A DNA stretch of 64,000 nucleotides from Halopolyspora algeriensis (GTDB taxonomy: Bacteria; Actinomycetota; Actinomycetes; Mycobacteriales; Pseudonocardiaceae). Each line of letters opens with the position of its first letter. Within the stretch, counting starts at the first letter, position 1. Both the position numbers and the translations under genes were made by a program. Location of the stretch: contig NZ_QPJC01000007.1 in assembly GCF_003337235.1 (NCBI RefSeq), positions 1 to 64,000 of the forward strand. Direction: 5' to 3'. The notes beneath the pieces are model-generated. The model did no database searches, was not told the origin of the DNA, and saw nothing but the letters and a program-made list of their open reading frames with translations. Below, one piece after another: positions 18,668 through 27,673 of the stretch.

Positions 18668-18939
18668 CACATCACCGGCTTTCTCGCCGAGGGCAGCTCG
18701 GCGCGCATCTGGTTGGTCGCCGTGTCCCGGACCGTGGTGAACCACCGCCGACAACCGGCGGTGTGCACCCACCGTTCGGCGAACTCCCCTTTCGGGTTGT
18801 CCCGGACGAACAGGTATTCACCCCAGGCGCGGTCATCCAGTGCCGCCGGATCCCGCGGATAGTCCACATGGGCCTGACCGCCGTACCGGAACTCGGTTTC
18901 CTCGCGGTCACCGCACCACGGGCAGCGAATCTGCAACAT
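18667..18939 (-). CDS. soxD: Sarcosine oxidase delta subunit
   Basis: 90 aa. It starts with MLQIRCPWCGDREETEF, the paired cysteines of the zinc-binding delta subunit, and has a further Cys in HTAGCRRWF that completes the site. W-x-x-YLFVRDNPKG in the middle is a family hallmark. It is structural, binding alpha in the SoxABDG complex. The ATG at 18939 was chosen because the protein family begins exactly there. 76 nt separate it from soxB. Confidence 0.95.
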   Translation of the reverse strand: MLQIRCPWCGDREETEFRYGGQAHVDYPRDPAALDDRAWGEYLFVRDNPKGEFAERWVHTAGCRRWFTTVRDTATNQMRAELPSARKPVM

Positions 18940-19015
18940 GTCGACCCCGATTCCACGAAAATTCCTTCTCACTGACCTGTGACTCGTGTACGCAAGTCAT
19001 TCCCACGGCCCTTCT

Positions 19016-20242
19016 CTAGTGCGCGACGGCGGCGGCACCGTGCTCGTCGACGAGCGCCCCGGTGGTGAAGCGCTCCATGCCGTACGGGGCGTTGAGCGGA
19101 TGGGGCTCACCGGTGGCGATGGTGTGGGCGAACACCCAGCCGGCACCGGGAGTGGCCTTGAATCCACCCGTGCCCCATCCACAGTTGACGAAGAGGTTCT
19201 CGTACGGGGTCGGGCCGATGATCGGGGACGCGTCCGGGGTGACGTCGACCGTGCCCGCCCAGGTACGCACCACGTGCGCCCGCGCGAAGATCGGGAACAA
19301 TTCGACGGCCGCCGCCAGCTGGTTCTCGATGACGTGCACCGAACCCCGGTGGGCGTAACCGTTGTAGGAGTCGACGCCCGCACCGAGCACCAGCTCGCCC
19401 TTGTGTGCCTGGCTGCAGTAGACGTGCACGTGATTGGACATCACCACGCACGGGTGCACCGGTTCGAGCAGTTCCGAGACCAGTGCCTGCAGCGGGTGGC
19501 TCTGCAGCGGCAGCCGGATACCGAGGGTGTCGGTGAGCAGGCTGGTCCGCCCCGCCGCCGCCAGCCCGACGCGGCCCGCGGCGATGGGTCCGGCGGTGGT
19601 CTGCACGCCGGTGACCCGATCCCCCTCGGTGAGGAAGCCGGTGACCTCGCATTCCTGGATGAGATCCACACCCATCTCGTCGGACTTGCGCGCCAGGGCC
19701 CAGGCCACGTGGTCGTGCTTGGCGATGCCCGCGCGGCGCTGCAGTGTCGCTCCGAGCACCGGATACCGCAGATCTGCGGACGTGTTCAGAATGGGGCAGA
19801 TTTCGGCGATCTCGTCCGGAGTGACCCATTCCGCGTCGACGCCGTTGAGTTCGTTGGCGAAGGCCCGACGCCGGGAGTCGCGCACCTCTTGCTCGGTGTG
19901 CGCGAGATTGAGGACTCCGCGCTGGCTGAGCAGGAAATCGTATTCGAGTTCGTCGGGCAACTGCTCCCAGAGCTGCAACGCGTGGTCGTAGAGCGCGGCG
20001 CTGGCGTCGAGCAGGTAGTTCGACCGGATGATCGTGGTGTTGCGGGCCATGTTCCCGCCCGCCAGCCAGCCTCGCTCCAGGACCGCGATATCGCGGATAC
20101 CGTGGTTGCGGGCCAGGTAGTACGCCGTGGCCAGCCCGTGCCCGCCCGCACCGACGATCACCACATCGTAGCTGCGTTTCGGTTCGGGGTTGCGCCACAG
20201 GCGTGCGGGCGGATCGGGCAGGGCGTGCCGAGATGTGACCAC
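19016..20242 (-). CDS. soxB: Sarcosine oxidase beta subunit
   Basis: 408 aa, the FAD/FMN-bearing subunit that oxidises sarcosine. The dinucleotide motif [16 protein letters not shown] lies near residue 30. The [13 protein letters not shown] segment carries the His that holds FMN covalently in characterised enzymes, and [12 protein letters not shown] closes the FAD site. The start is GTG 20242 with AAGGAG 6 nt upstream. It is the first gene of the sox operon, divergent from the gntR gene at 20381. The 138-nt gap holds ACTGATATGTCAGT, a possible shared operator. Confidence 0.95.
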   Translation of the reverse strand: MVTSRHALPDPPARLWRNPEPKRSYDVVIVGAGGHGLATAYYLARNHGIRDIAVLERGWLAGGNMARNTTIIRSNYLLDASAALYDHALQLWEQLPDELEYDFLLSQRGVLNLAHTEQEVRDSRRRAFANELNGVDAEWVTPDEIAEICPILNTSADLRYPVLGATLQRRAGIAKHDHVAWALARKSDEMGVDLIQECEVTGFLTEGDRVTGVQTTAGPIAAGRVGLAAAGRTSLLTDTLGIRLPLQSHPLQALVSELLEPVHPCVVMSNHVHVYCSQAHKGELVLGAGVDSYNGYAHRGSVHVIENQLAAAVELFPIFARAHVVRTWAGTVDVTPDASPIIGPTPYENLFVNCGWGTGGFKATPGAGWVFAHTIATGEPHPLNAPYGMERFTTGALVDEHGAAAVAH

Positions 20243-20345
20243 AGTGACTCCTTGTGAGCGAAAGCCTTCTGCGCGAGGAACGCCGTTGTTCCGGTCGGTC
20301 GGCCGGAGACACCAGTGAAGAATTCTCGAATACAACTACTCGACA

Positions 20346-20359
20346 ACTGATATGTCAGT
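20346..20359. promoter_or_regulatory. Dyad between soxB and gntR
   Basis: ACTGATATGTCAGT is a 5-bp inverted repeat with a 4-nt centre between divergent soxB and the gntR gene. Upstream of soxB, CTGACA (20357-20352) and TGTATT (20333-20328) spaced 18 nt could form the promoter, so a protein bound at the dyad would cover its -35 region. Confidence 0.4.
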
Positions 20360-20380
20360 CTGTGAGGTAGGCTACGATTC

Positions 20381-21064
20381 ATGCCACCAGCGGTCAATTC
20401 CCCATCGGGTGACGGCTTCACGAGCATGGACCACGCGGGCACCCTCTCGCAGGCCGAGCGCGCGTACCTGACCCTGCGGGACCTCATCCTGTCGCTGCGG
20501 CTTCCGCCGGGCTCACCGATCCGGGAAGAGATCCTGACCGGTGAACTGGGCATCGGCCGCACGCCGTTCCGGGAAGCCGTCAAGCGGCTTCAGGCGGAGT
20601 CGTTGATCGCGATCTACCCCCGCCGCGGGAGTTTCGTCACCGAGGTCAACATCACCGACCACGCCCTGATCGCCGACGTGCGCCGCAGGCTGGAAGGTCA
20701 CGCGGCACGGCGAGCCGCCGAACGCGCCACCACCGCCGAGCGCACCGAACTGGAGGAGCTGCGCGAGCTGGTCGAGTCCCTGCCCGGCGCACAGGCGCCG
20801 ATCATGGACGTGGACACCCGGGTGCACCGGACGGTGTACCGCTGCACCCACAACGGCTACCTGGAAGCCACGCTCGGCCAGTACTACAACCTCGCCGTGC
20901 GGATCTGGTGCCTGTTCTTCGATCGCCTGCCCGACGTCACCGATCACGTCGTCGAGCACGGTGAACTGCTCAAGGCCGTCATCGAGGCGGACACCGAGCG
21001 CGCCGACCGGATCGCGGTGGCACACGTGGACCACTTCGAGCACGCCATCCGCCAGGTGCTCTGA
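20381..21064 (+). CDS. GntR-family regulator, FCD (FadR) type
   Basis: 227 aa. A winged helix-turn-helix at about 20-85 (GELGIGRTPFREAVKRLQAE) is followed by an all-helical FCD ligand domain with metal-binding Asp/His residues (DVDTRVHRTVYR, HVVEHGELLKAV, HVDHFEHAI). The regulator probably senses an intermediate of the methylamine pathway. TAGGCT at 20368-20373 lies only 7 nt before the ATG, which suggests a leaderless transcript starting at or next to this ATG; a second ATG at 20426 is less likely. It is divergent from soxB and upstream of the dimethylglycine oxidase gene in the same direction. Confidence 0.88.
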   Translation: MPPAVNSPSGDGFTSMDHAGTLSQAERAYLTLRDLILSLRLPPGSPIREEILTGELGIGRTPFREAVKRLQAESLIAIYPRRGSFVTEVNITDHALIADVRRRLEGHAARRAAERATTAERTELEELRELVESLPGAQAPIMDVDTRVHRTVYRCTHNGYLEATLGQYYNLAVRIWCLFFDRLPDVTDHVVEHGELLKAVIEADTERADRIAVAHVDHFEHAIRQVL

Positions 21065-21280
21065 CCCGACGGGCCCGCCTCCGCGGCTGACCCCCTACCA
21101 CACCCGGCCACGGGAGTCGGCGACGCGCAGCGCTCTCGCGCGGGGGCGCCGGAGCGGCGATGCGCGCCTGCCACCGGGCCGAGTTGATCTCCCTGGGCAC
21201 ACGCTCACGCAGCCCTGAATCGAGCCCGCCGAAATCGCTCGAATGTGTGTCTTGACGCACACGAGGCCCCAGGCGCACTG

Positions 21281-21293
21281 TTGCGTGTGACGC
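21281..21293. promoter_or_regulatory. Perfect dyad upstream of the dimethylglycine oxidase gene
   Basis: TGCGTGTGACGCA has 5-bp arms around a 3-nt centre, 40 nt before the gene start. A TTGACG at 21251-21256 lies just upstream and could be the -35 element. The site is thus well placed for a repressor or activator of the downstream one-carbon genes. Confidence 0.35.
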
Positions 21294-21332
21294 AGTTAGT
21301 TGTCATAGGCGCAACGGCAACAGGGGGTGGAG

Positions 21333-23828
21333 ATGGGTACTGGGCTCGGATCAAGCACAGGGGTACTCATCATCGGCGCAGGCATCGTCGGCTGTAGCAC
21401 GGCGTACCACCTCGCGCGCATGGGAATCACCGACGTACTCGTGGTCGAACAGGGGCCGCTGTTCGCCACGGGCGGTTCGAGCTCGCATGCGCCCGGCCTG
21501 GTTTTCCAGACCACCGCGTCCCAGACGAGCACCCAGCTCGCCCGGTACACCGTCGAGCGCTACGCCTCCGAGACCCTCGACGGGCAGCCCTGCTTTTACC
21601 AGGTCGGCGGGATCGAGGTGGCCACCACGTCCGCACGGTGGGACGACCTCAAGCGCAAGCTCGGTCTCGCCACCTGCTGGGGCGTCGAGGCCGAACTGCT
21701 CGGTCCCCGCCAGGTGCACGACCGGATCCCCCAGATCGATCCGGCTCGGATCCACGGCGGTCTCCACGCGCCCGGCGACGGCATCGCCAAACCCGTCCGC
21801 GCCGCCGAATCGATGGCCCGGGACGCCCGGAGCCGGGGGGTGCGTTTCGTGGGCAACACCGAGGTGACCGGTTTCGACATGGCCGGCGGTGAGGTCCGAG
21901 CGGTGCACACCTCCCAGGGCACGGTGTCGGTGGACACCGTGCTGTGCTGCGCGGGCGTCTGGGGCCCGCAGGTCGGGGCGCTGGCGGGAGTGTCGATCCC
22001 CGTGCAGCCGGTGGCCCACCAGTACGCGGTGACCAGCCCGGTGCCCGGGCTGACCACGGGGGACAGCGAGGCTCACCAGCCGATCCTGCGCCACCAGGAC
22101 AGCTCGATGTACTTCCGGCAGATCCACGACCGCTACGGCGTGGGCTCCTACCAGCACCGCGCGATCCCGGTGAGCCAGCAGGAACTGGCCCCCACGGCCG
22201 CGCCGGGCAACGGCGCCGAACCCTCCTCCCAAGGCGGCGGCTGGAAGGGCATGGCCTCGGTGCACCCCTTCACGGCCGAGGATTTCGCCAAGCCCTGGTC
22301 GGATGCCTGCGCTCTCCTTCCCGGCCTGGCCGAGACCGAGATCACCGAGGGCATGAACGGGCTCATGCTGTTCACCGCCGACGGGGCACCAGTGCTCGGC
22401 CCTTCTCGCGAAGTCGGCAACTTCTGGGTGGCCGAAGCGGTGTGGATCACCCAGGGCGCCGGGGTCGGGCTGGCGATGGCCGAGTGGCTCAACGGGGACG
22501 TCCCGAGCATCGACCTGCGCGGAGCGGACCTGCGGCGCTTCGAGGACTTCGCGCACAGCCCGTCCTACGTCGGAGCACGCGGCAAGCAGAGCTTCCGCGA
22601 GGTCTACGACATCGTGCACCCGCAGCAGCCCCCGGAACACCCGCGACCGCTGCGCACCAGCCCCTTCTACTCGAGGCAGCGCGAGCTCGACGCCTACTTC
22701 CTGGAGGCCAACGGCTGGGAGCGTCCCCACTGGTTCGAGTCCAACACGTCCCTGGTGCCCGGGCGCGACATCGCCGAACCCGGGCAGTGGGCGGGACGCT
22801 ACTGGTCCCCGGTCGTCGCGGCCGAACATCAGGTCACCCGGGAACGTGTCGCCATGTACGACATGAGCTCCCTGACCCGCTGCGAGGTCAGCGGGCCGGG
22901 CGCCCTGGACCTCCTGCAGCGGGTGACCACCAACCAGCTGGACCGCAAACCCGGCTACGTCACCTACACGCTGATGCTCGACCACGACGGCGGTGTCCGC
23001 GCCGACATCACGGTGGCCCGGCTGTCGGAGGACACCTTCCAGGTCGGCTGCAACGGTCAGCGCGACGTCGCGTGGCTGCGCAAGCACGCCGACGCCACGA
23101 CCCAGGTCCGCGACATCACCGGTGGCACGTGCTGCATCGGACTGTGGGGGCCGTGTGCCCGTGACGTACTTCAATCACTGACCAGCGAGGACGTATCGCA
23201 CGAGAGTTTCCGCTTCTTCCGCGCCAAGCAGCTCTACGTCGGCGAGGTACCCGTGACCGCGCTGCGGTTGTCCTACGTCGGTGAACTCGGTTGGGAGCTG
23301 TACACATCGGCCGAGTTCGGCCTGCGACTGTGGGATCTGCTGGCTTCGGCCGGGGCCGAGTACGGCATCATCGCCGCAGGCCGGGGCGCCTTCAACAATC
23401 TGCGCCTGGAGAAGGGCTATCGCGCCTGGGGCAGCGACATGTGGAGCCTGCACACGCCCGACGAAGCCGGCCTCGACTTCGCCGTCAAACCGGACAAGGG
23501 CGACTTCATCGGTCGCCGGGCACTGCTGCGCCGCCGCGAGCAACCGCTCCAGCGACGACTGTGCTGCCTGATCGTCGACGACGGCACCGTCCTGATGGGC
23601 TCCGAACCGGTGTTCGCCACCGCCGAACCCGACCGCGGAACGGTCGGCTTCACCACCAGTACCGGCTACGGCCACAGCATCGGCGCCAGCCTCGCCTACG
23701 CATGGCTGCCCGCCGACCTCGCCGATGAAGGCACCGATGTCCAGGTTTCCTACTTCGACCAGCGACACCCTGCCACGGTCGCGGCCGATCCGGTCTTCGA
23801 CCCGGAGATGAAGCGCATGCGCTGCTGA
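21333..23828 (+). CDS. Dimethylglycine oxidase-like flavoprotein (FAD + GcvT domains)
   Basis: 831 aa, the size of Arthrobacter dimethylglycine oxidase (about 830). The N-terminal FAD domain has GAGIVG at 15-20 and SSSHAPGLVFQT, whose His52 corresponds to the covalent FAD attachment site. The C-terminal half (from about 430) is a GcvT-type THF domain with GGVRADITV supplying the conserved Asp. It converts dimethylglycine to sarcosine, giving methylene-THF and H2O2. ATG 21333 is preferred to GTG 21327 for spacing from GGGGG. A sarcosine dehydrogenase-like specificity is the alternative, but sarcosine is already served by soxBDAG. Confidence 0.88.
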   Translation: MGTGLGSSTGVLIIGAGIVGCSTAYHLARMGITDVLVVEQGPLFATGGSSSHAPGLVFQTTASQTSTQLARYTVERYASETLDGQPCFYQVGGIEVATTSARWDDLKRKLGLATCWGVEAELLGPRQVHDRIPQIDPARIHGGLHAPGDGIAKPVRAAESMARDARSRGVRFVGNTEVTGFDMAGGEVRAVHTSQGTVSVDTVLCCAGVWGPQVGALAGVSIPVQPVAHQYAVTSPVPGLTTGDSEAHQPILRHQDSSMYFRQIHDRYGVGSYQHRAIPVSQQELAPTAAPGNGAEPSSQGGGWKGMASVHPFTAEDFAKPWSDACALLPGLAETEITEGMNGLMLFTADGAPVLGPSREVGNFWVAEAVWITQGAGVGLAMAEWLNGDVPSIDLRGADLRRFEDFAHSPSYVGARGKQSFREVYDIVHPQQPPEHPRPLRTSPFYSRQRELDAYFLEANGWERPHWFESNTSLVPGRDIAEPGQWAGRYWSPVVAAEHQVTRERVAMYDMSSLTRCEVSGPGALDLLQRVTTNQLDRKPGYVTYTLMLDHDGGVRADITVARLSEDTFQVGCNGQRDVAWLRKHADATTQVRDITGGTCCIGLWGPCARDVLQSLTSEDVSHESFRFFRAKQLYVGEVPVTALRLSYVGELGWELYTSAEFGLRLWDLLASAGAEYGIIAAGRGAFNNLRLEKGYRAWGSDMWSLHTPDEAGLDFAVKPDKGDFIGRRALLRRREQPLQRRLCCLIVDDGTVLMGSEPVFATAEPDRGTVGFTTSTGYGHSIGASLAYAWLPADLADEGTDVQVSYFDQRHPATVAADPVFDPEMKRMRC

Positions 23829-23925
23829 GCAGGTCACCACCGTTCACCCCCTACAGGCCACGCCCGTCACCGTTCACCGCGGTACGGGCGCGATCACCTC
23901 ACCCGAAAAGAGCGAGGAGCGTCCC

Positions 23926-25137
23926 ATGAGCATCAATCCGAACCCGGGAATCCTGCAGTACCCGCGCATCCGCAAGTCCCCGTTCTTCTACGCCTCCCGC
24001 CGCCACGGCGTGGGCATGTACAGCGTGTACAACCACACCTATCACGCCCGGCACTACGGCGACCCCGTCGCCGAGTACTGGGCCCTGCTGGAGGACGTGA
24101 CGCTGTGGGACGTCGGCGTCGAGCGGCAGGTGGAGATCACCGGCCCCGACGCCTTCGAGTTCACCAACATGCTGGTTCCCCGGGACCTGAACAAGTGCAA
24201 GATCGGGCAGTGCAAGTACGTGTTCATCACCGCCGAGGACGGCGGCATCATCAACGACCCCGTCCTGCTGCGGCTGGGTGAGAACCACTTCTGGCTCTCG
24301 CTGGCCGACAGCGACGTGCTGCTGTGGGCGAAGGGGCTGGCCTACAGCCTGGGGATGAACGTGCAGATCCGCGAGCCCGACGTGGGACCGGTGCAGGTGC
24401 AGGGCCCCAAGTCCCGGGACGTGATGGTCGACCTGTTCGGCGAGTCCATTCTGGACGTGCCGTACTACTACGCCGTCGACCGCGAGCTCGACGGGATGCA
24501 GATGGTCGTCTCGCGGACCGGCTTCACCGCCGAGCTCGGCTACGAGATCTACCTGCACAACGCCAGCAGGGACGGCGTGAAGCTGTGGGAGACCATCTGG
24601 GAGGCCGGCCGCCCGTACAACATGCGCGTGATCGGTCCCTGCCACATTCGCCGCATCGAGGGCGGGCTGCTGTCCTGGGGCAACGACATCACCTACAACA
24701 CCAACCCGTTCGAGGTCGGCTACGGCTTCGAGGCCACGTGGATGGTCGACCTCAACCAGGAGGCCGACTTCATCGGCAAGCAGGCCCTGACCCGCGTCGC
24801 CAACGAGGGCATCGCGCGCAAGCTGGTCGGCGTGGAGATCGGCGGGCCGAGCGTCGGCTCCTTCAACGACGGGTCGATGATCGACGTCTTCGACGTGCGC
24901 GACCCGCACGGCCTGCGCATCGGCGAGGTCACCTCCGCCTGCTACTCGCCCCGGCTGGAGCGCAACATCGGCTACGCGATGGTGCCGATCAGCTACTACG
25001 AGACGGGCACTCCGCTGGTGGTCGACACCCAGCACGGGCCGCAGGACGCGGTCGTGGTCGAAAAGCCGTTCCTCGACGCGAAAAAGGACATCCCCAAGCA
25101 GCTCCAGCGGCAGGAAACGGCGGTGCCATCACGATGA
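23926..25137 (+). CDS. GcvT/DmdA-like folate-dependent methyltransferase, free-standing
   Basis: 403 aa of GcvT fold without any flavin domain. The folate-site Asp is present in GGIINDP (Asp111), where the N-D-P sequence recalls DMSP demethylase DmdA more than glycine-cleavage T-protein, from memory. RTGFTAELGYEIYL near 197-210 is the conserved central strand. No other glycine-cleavage genes are nearby, so a T-protein role is unlikely. Overlap with a metF-like gene suggests that it makes 5-methyl-THF, by moving a methyl from a quaternary ammonium or sulfonium compound such as glycine betaine. It starts at ATG 23926 with GAGGAG upstream. Confidence 0.8.
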   Translation: MSINPNPGILQYPRIRKSPFFYASRRHGVGMYSVYNHTYHARHYGDPVAEYWALLEDVTLWDVGVERQVEITGPDAFEFTNMLVPRDLNKCKIGQCKYVFITAEDGGIINDPVLLRLGENHFWLSLADSDVLLWAKGLAYSLGMNVQIREPDVGPVQVQGPKSRDVMVDLFGESILDVPYYYAVDRELDGMQMVVSRTGFTAELGYEIYLHNASRDGVKLWETIWEAGRPYNMRVIGPCHIRRIEGGLLSWGNDITYNTNPFEVGYGFEATWMVDLNQEADFIGKQALTRVANEGIARKLVGVEIGGPSVGSFNDGSMIDVFDVRDPHGLRIGEVTSACYSPRLERNIGYAMVPISYYETGTPLVVDTQHGPQDAVVVEKPFLDAKKDIPKQLQRQETAVPSR

Positions 25138-25979
25138 CCACGAACACGCAACAGCAACTGCAGCGCTATCTCAGCCAGGCGCGATTCGAGGTTCTGCCGC
25201 TGTCGGGGGTCCTGGACCAGGCCGACACCCTGCCCCGGGACGCCACCGTGACCGTGACGTCGTCTCCCTCGAAGGGCACGGAAGCGACACTGGACACGGC
25301 CGCACAGCTGCGGAGCAAGGGGTTCCACGCGGTTCCGCACCTGTCCGCGCGGCTCGTCACCGATCGCTCGCACCTGGCGGAGCTCTACAGCCGGATCGAC
25401 GAACTCGGACTCTCCGAAGTCTTCGTGATCGCCGGGGATTCCCCGACCCCGGCCGGGGAATTCACCGACGCGCTCTCCCTGTTGCGGGCCACGGACGAAC
25501 TGGGACTCCGGCCACCCCGGGTCGGAGTCACCGGCTATCCCGAACCCCACGCCTTCATCTCCGACCAGACGACCATCCAGGCCCTCGACGAGAAATCCCG
25601 CTACGCCGACTACATCGTCTCCCAGATCTGCTATGACCCGAACACGATCGTGTCCTGGGTGAAGGCCGTGCGGGAGCGTGGCGTCACGCTCCCGATCCAC
25701 ATCGGAGCTCCCGGCTCGGTGGATCCGAAGAAACTGCTACGGATCTCGCTGAAGATCGGTCTGGGGCCGTCGATGCGGTTCCTGCGCAAACAGCAGGGTG
25801 TGGTCACCAGACTGCTCACGCGCTACACCCCGGAGACCATCTTCGACGAACTGTCGCCCTACCTCCTCGACCCGGACTACGGGATCGCGGGCTGGCACCT
25901 GTTCACCTTCAACGAGATCACCAAGACCCGCAAGTGGGTCGACGAGATGGCCGCACGACTTCAGGAGGTTCCGGCATGA
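25134..25979 (+). CDS. metF: Methylenetetrahydrofolate reductase-like protein
   Basis: 281 aa TIM-barrel of the MTHFR family. It shows VTSSPSKGTEATLDTAAQL (the usual PxG substrate region), HLSARLVTD after strand 3, FVIAGDSPTPAGEF (GDxP motif) and SQICYDPNTIVSW (Gln contacting folate). It interconverts methylene-THF and 5-methyl-THF with a flavin. In this catabolic setting the oxidative direction, feeding methyl groups toward formate, is more plausible than methionine synthesis. ATGA junctions with both neighbours show tight coupling. Slightly short at the N-terminus compared with E. coli MetF (296 aa). Confidence 0.87.
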   Translation: MTTNTQQQLQRYLSQARFEVLPLSGVLDQADTLPRDATVTVTSSPSKGTEATLDTAAQLRSKGFHAVPHLSARLVTDRSHLAELYSRIDELGLSEVFVIAGDSPTPAGEFTDALSLLRATDELGLRPPRVGVTGYPEPHAFISDQTTIQALDEKSRYADYIVSQICYDPNTIVSWVKAVRERGVTLPIHIGAPGSVDPKKLLRISLKIGLGPSMRFLRKQQGVVTRLLTRYTPETIFDELSPYLLDPDYGIAGWHLFTFNEITKTRKWVDEMAARLQEVPA

Positions 25980-27673
25980 GCATCCCGTCGGATCTGGACA
26001 TCTCGCGTTCGGCTCCACGCAAATCGCTCGATGACATCGCCGAACGGCTCGGGATCGGCACACACCTGCTCGAACCCTACGGTCACGACGTCGCGAAGAT
26101 CTCGCTGCAGGCACTCGACGAGTTGCCCGAGCAGAACCAGGGGAAGTACGTGGTGGTCTCCGCGATCACCCCGACGCCACTGGGCGAGGGCAAGACCACC
26201 ACGACGGTCGGGCTCGGGCAGGCGCTGCAGCAACTCGGCAAACGCTCGGCGATCGCGGTCCGCCAGCCCTCCATGGGGCCGACCTTCGGCATCAAGGGTG
26301 GCGCCGCGGGCGGCGGGTACAGCCAGGTCGTTCCGATGGAGTCGTTGAACCTGCACCTGACCGGGGACATGCATGCCGTGACGGCAGCGCACAACATGCT
26401 CGCCGCGATGGTCGACAACCACCTGCACAAGGGAAACCGGCTCGGCCTCGATCCGCACCGCATCACCTGGCGCCGCGTCATCGACGTCAACGACCGGGAA
26501 TTGCGCAACATCGTCACCGGGCTCGGAAGCGGCGCCGACGGCACGCCCCGGCAGTCCGGGTTCGACATCACCGCGGCCAGCGAGGTCATGGCGGTTCTGG
26601 CCCTGTCCACATCGCTGCACGACATGCGCAGGCGCCTGGGGCGCATCGTCGTCGGCTACACCCACGACGGATCCCCGGTCACGGCCGAACAGCTGGGTGC
26701 CGCCGGGGCGATGACCGTGATCATGCGCGAGGCCATCAAGCCGAACCTGATGCAGACGGTGGAGAACACGCCGGTGCTGGTCCACGCAGGCCCGTTCGGC
26801 AACATCGCCCACGGCAACTCCTCCATCGTGGCCGACCGGATCGCCAGTCGCTGCACCGATTTCCTGGTCACCGAGGCCGGATTCGGCGCCGACATGGGAG
26901 CGGAGCGGTTCTTCAACATCAAGTGCCGCAACTCCGGGCTGCGTCCCGACGCAGCCGTGCTGGTGGCGACCGTGCGCGCGCTGAAGGCGCACTCCGGCCG
27001 GTACCGCGTCGTGGCGGGCAAGTCGCTGCCGGAGGAACTGCTCGCCGAGAATCCGGACGACGTGCTGGCGGGGGCGGACAATCTGCGCAAGCAGATCGAC
27101 AACATCCGCCTGCACGGTGTCTCTCCCGTCGTGGCGATCAACGCGTTCCCGACCGACCATCCCAGCGAACACGAGACCATTCGCCGGGTCGCCGAAGAAG
27201 CGGGCGCGCGGGTGGCCGTGAGCAACCACTTCACCGATGGCGGGAAGGGAGCGATCGAACTGGCCGAGGCCGTGGCCGAGGCAGCCGAGGAGCCCAGCGG
27301 GTTCCAACTGCTGTACCCGGATTCCGACGACCTGCGCACGAAGATCGAAACGATCGCCACTCGGGTCTACGGCGCCGAGGAGGTGTCCTACCAACCGGCG
27401 GCGGCCAAGGCGCTGGACAGCTACACCGCGAACGGGTTCGGCTCGTTGCCGGTGTGCATCGCCAAAACCCACCTGTCGCTGAGTTCCGATCCCACGCTGC
27501 TCGGAGCCCCCACGGGGTGGACACTGCCGGTGCGCGAGGTGCGGGCCTCGGTGGGTGCCGGCTTCGTCTACCCGATCTGCGGTGACATGCGCACCATGCC
27601 CGGGCTGGGTTCACAGCCCGCCGCGGAGCGCATCGACATCGACGATCGCGGTGAAGTCGTGGGGCTGAATTGA
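25976..27673 (+). CDS. fhs: Formate-tetrahydrofolate ligase
   Basis: 565 aa, full length. The nucleotide-binding loop is TPLGEGKTTTTVGLGQ (about residues 60-75), and RQPSMGPTFGIKGGAAGGGY is the family signature. It catalyses formate + ATP + THF to 10-formyl-THF; in a demethylation pathway it can run backwards and yield ATP and formate. The ATG at 25976 overlaps the metF stop, and the stop is overlapped by the fchA start. Together with fchA it handles the end of the C1 oxidation branch. Confidence 0.96.
   Translation: MSIPSDLDISRSAPRKSLDDIAERLGIGTHLLEPYGHDVAKISLQALDELPEQNQGKYVVVSAITPTPLGEGKTTTTVGLGQALQQLGKRSAIAVRQPSMGPTFGIKGGAAGGGYSQVVPMESLNLHLTGDMHAVTAAHNMLAAMVDNHLHKGNRLGLDPHRITWRRVIDVNDRELRNIVTGLGSGADGTPRQSGFDITAASEVMAVLALSTSLHDMRRRLGRIVVGYTHDGSPVTAEQLGAAGAMTVIMREAIKPNLMQTVENTPVLVHAGPFGNIAHGNSSIVADRIASRCTDFLVTEAGFGADMGAERFFNIKCRNSGLRPDAAVLVATVRALKAHSGRYRVVAGKSLPEELLAENPDDVLAGADNLRKQIDNIRLHGVSPVVAINAFPTDHPSEHETIRRVAEEAGARVAVSNHFTDGGKGAIELAEAVAEAAEEPSGFQLLYPDSDDLRTKIETIATRVYGAEEVSYQPAAAKALDSYTANGFGSLPVCIAKTHLSLSSDPTLLGAPTGWTLPVREVRASVGAGFVYPICGDMRTMPGLGSQPAAERIDIDDRGEVVGLN

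Noticed and set aside
15263-18862. A 1199-codon plus-strand frame
   Set aside because: It is the mirror of soxA/soxG on the opposite strand; high GC leaves stop-free shadows. Composition is His/Arg/Gly-rich with no family features.
23861-23890. 7-bp stem (CGCCCGT/ACGGGCG) before the GcvT-like gene
   Set aside because: The stem is short with a 16-nt loop and no T tract; not enough to call a terminator or attenuator.
23926-25137. Loss of the catalytic Asp in the GcvT-like protein
   Set aside because: Aligned with dimethylglycine oxidase, the conserved residue is the second position of N-D, which is Asp111 and present.
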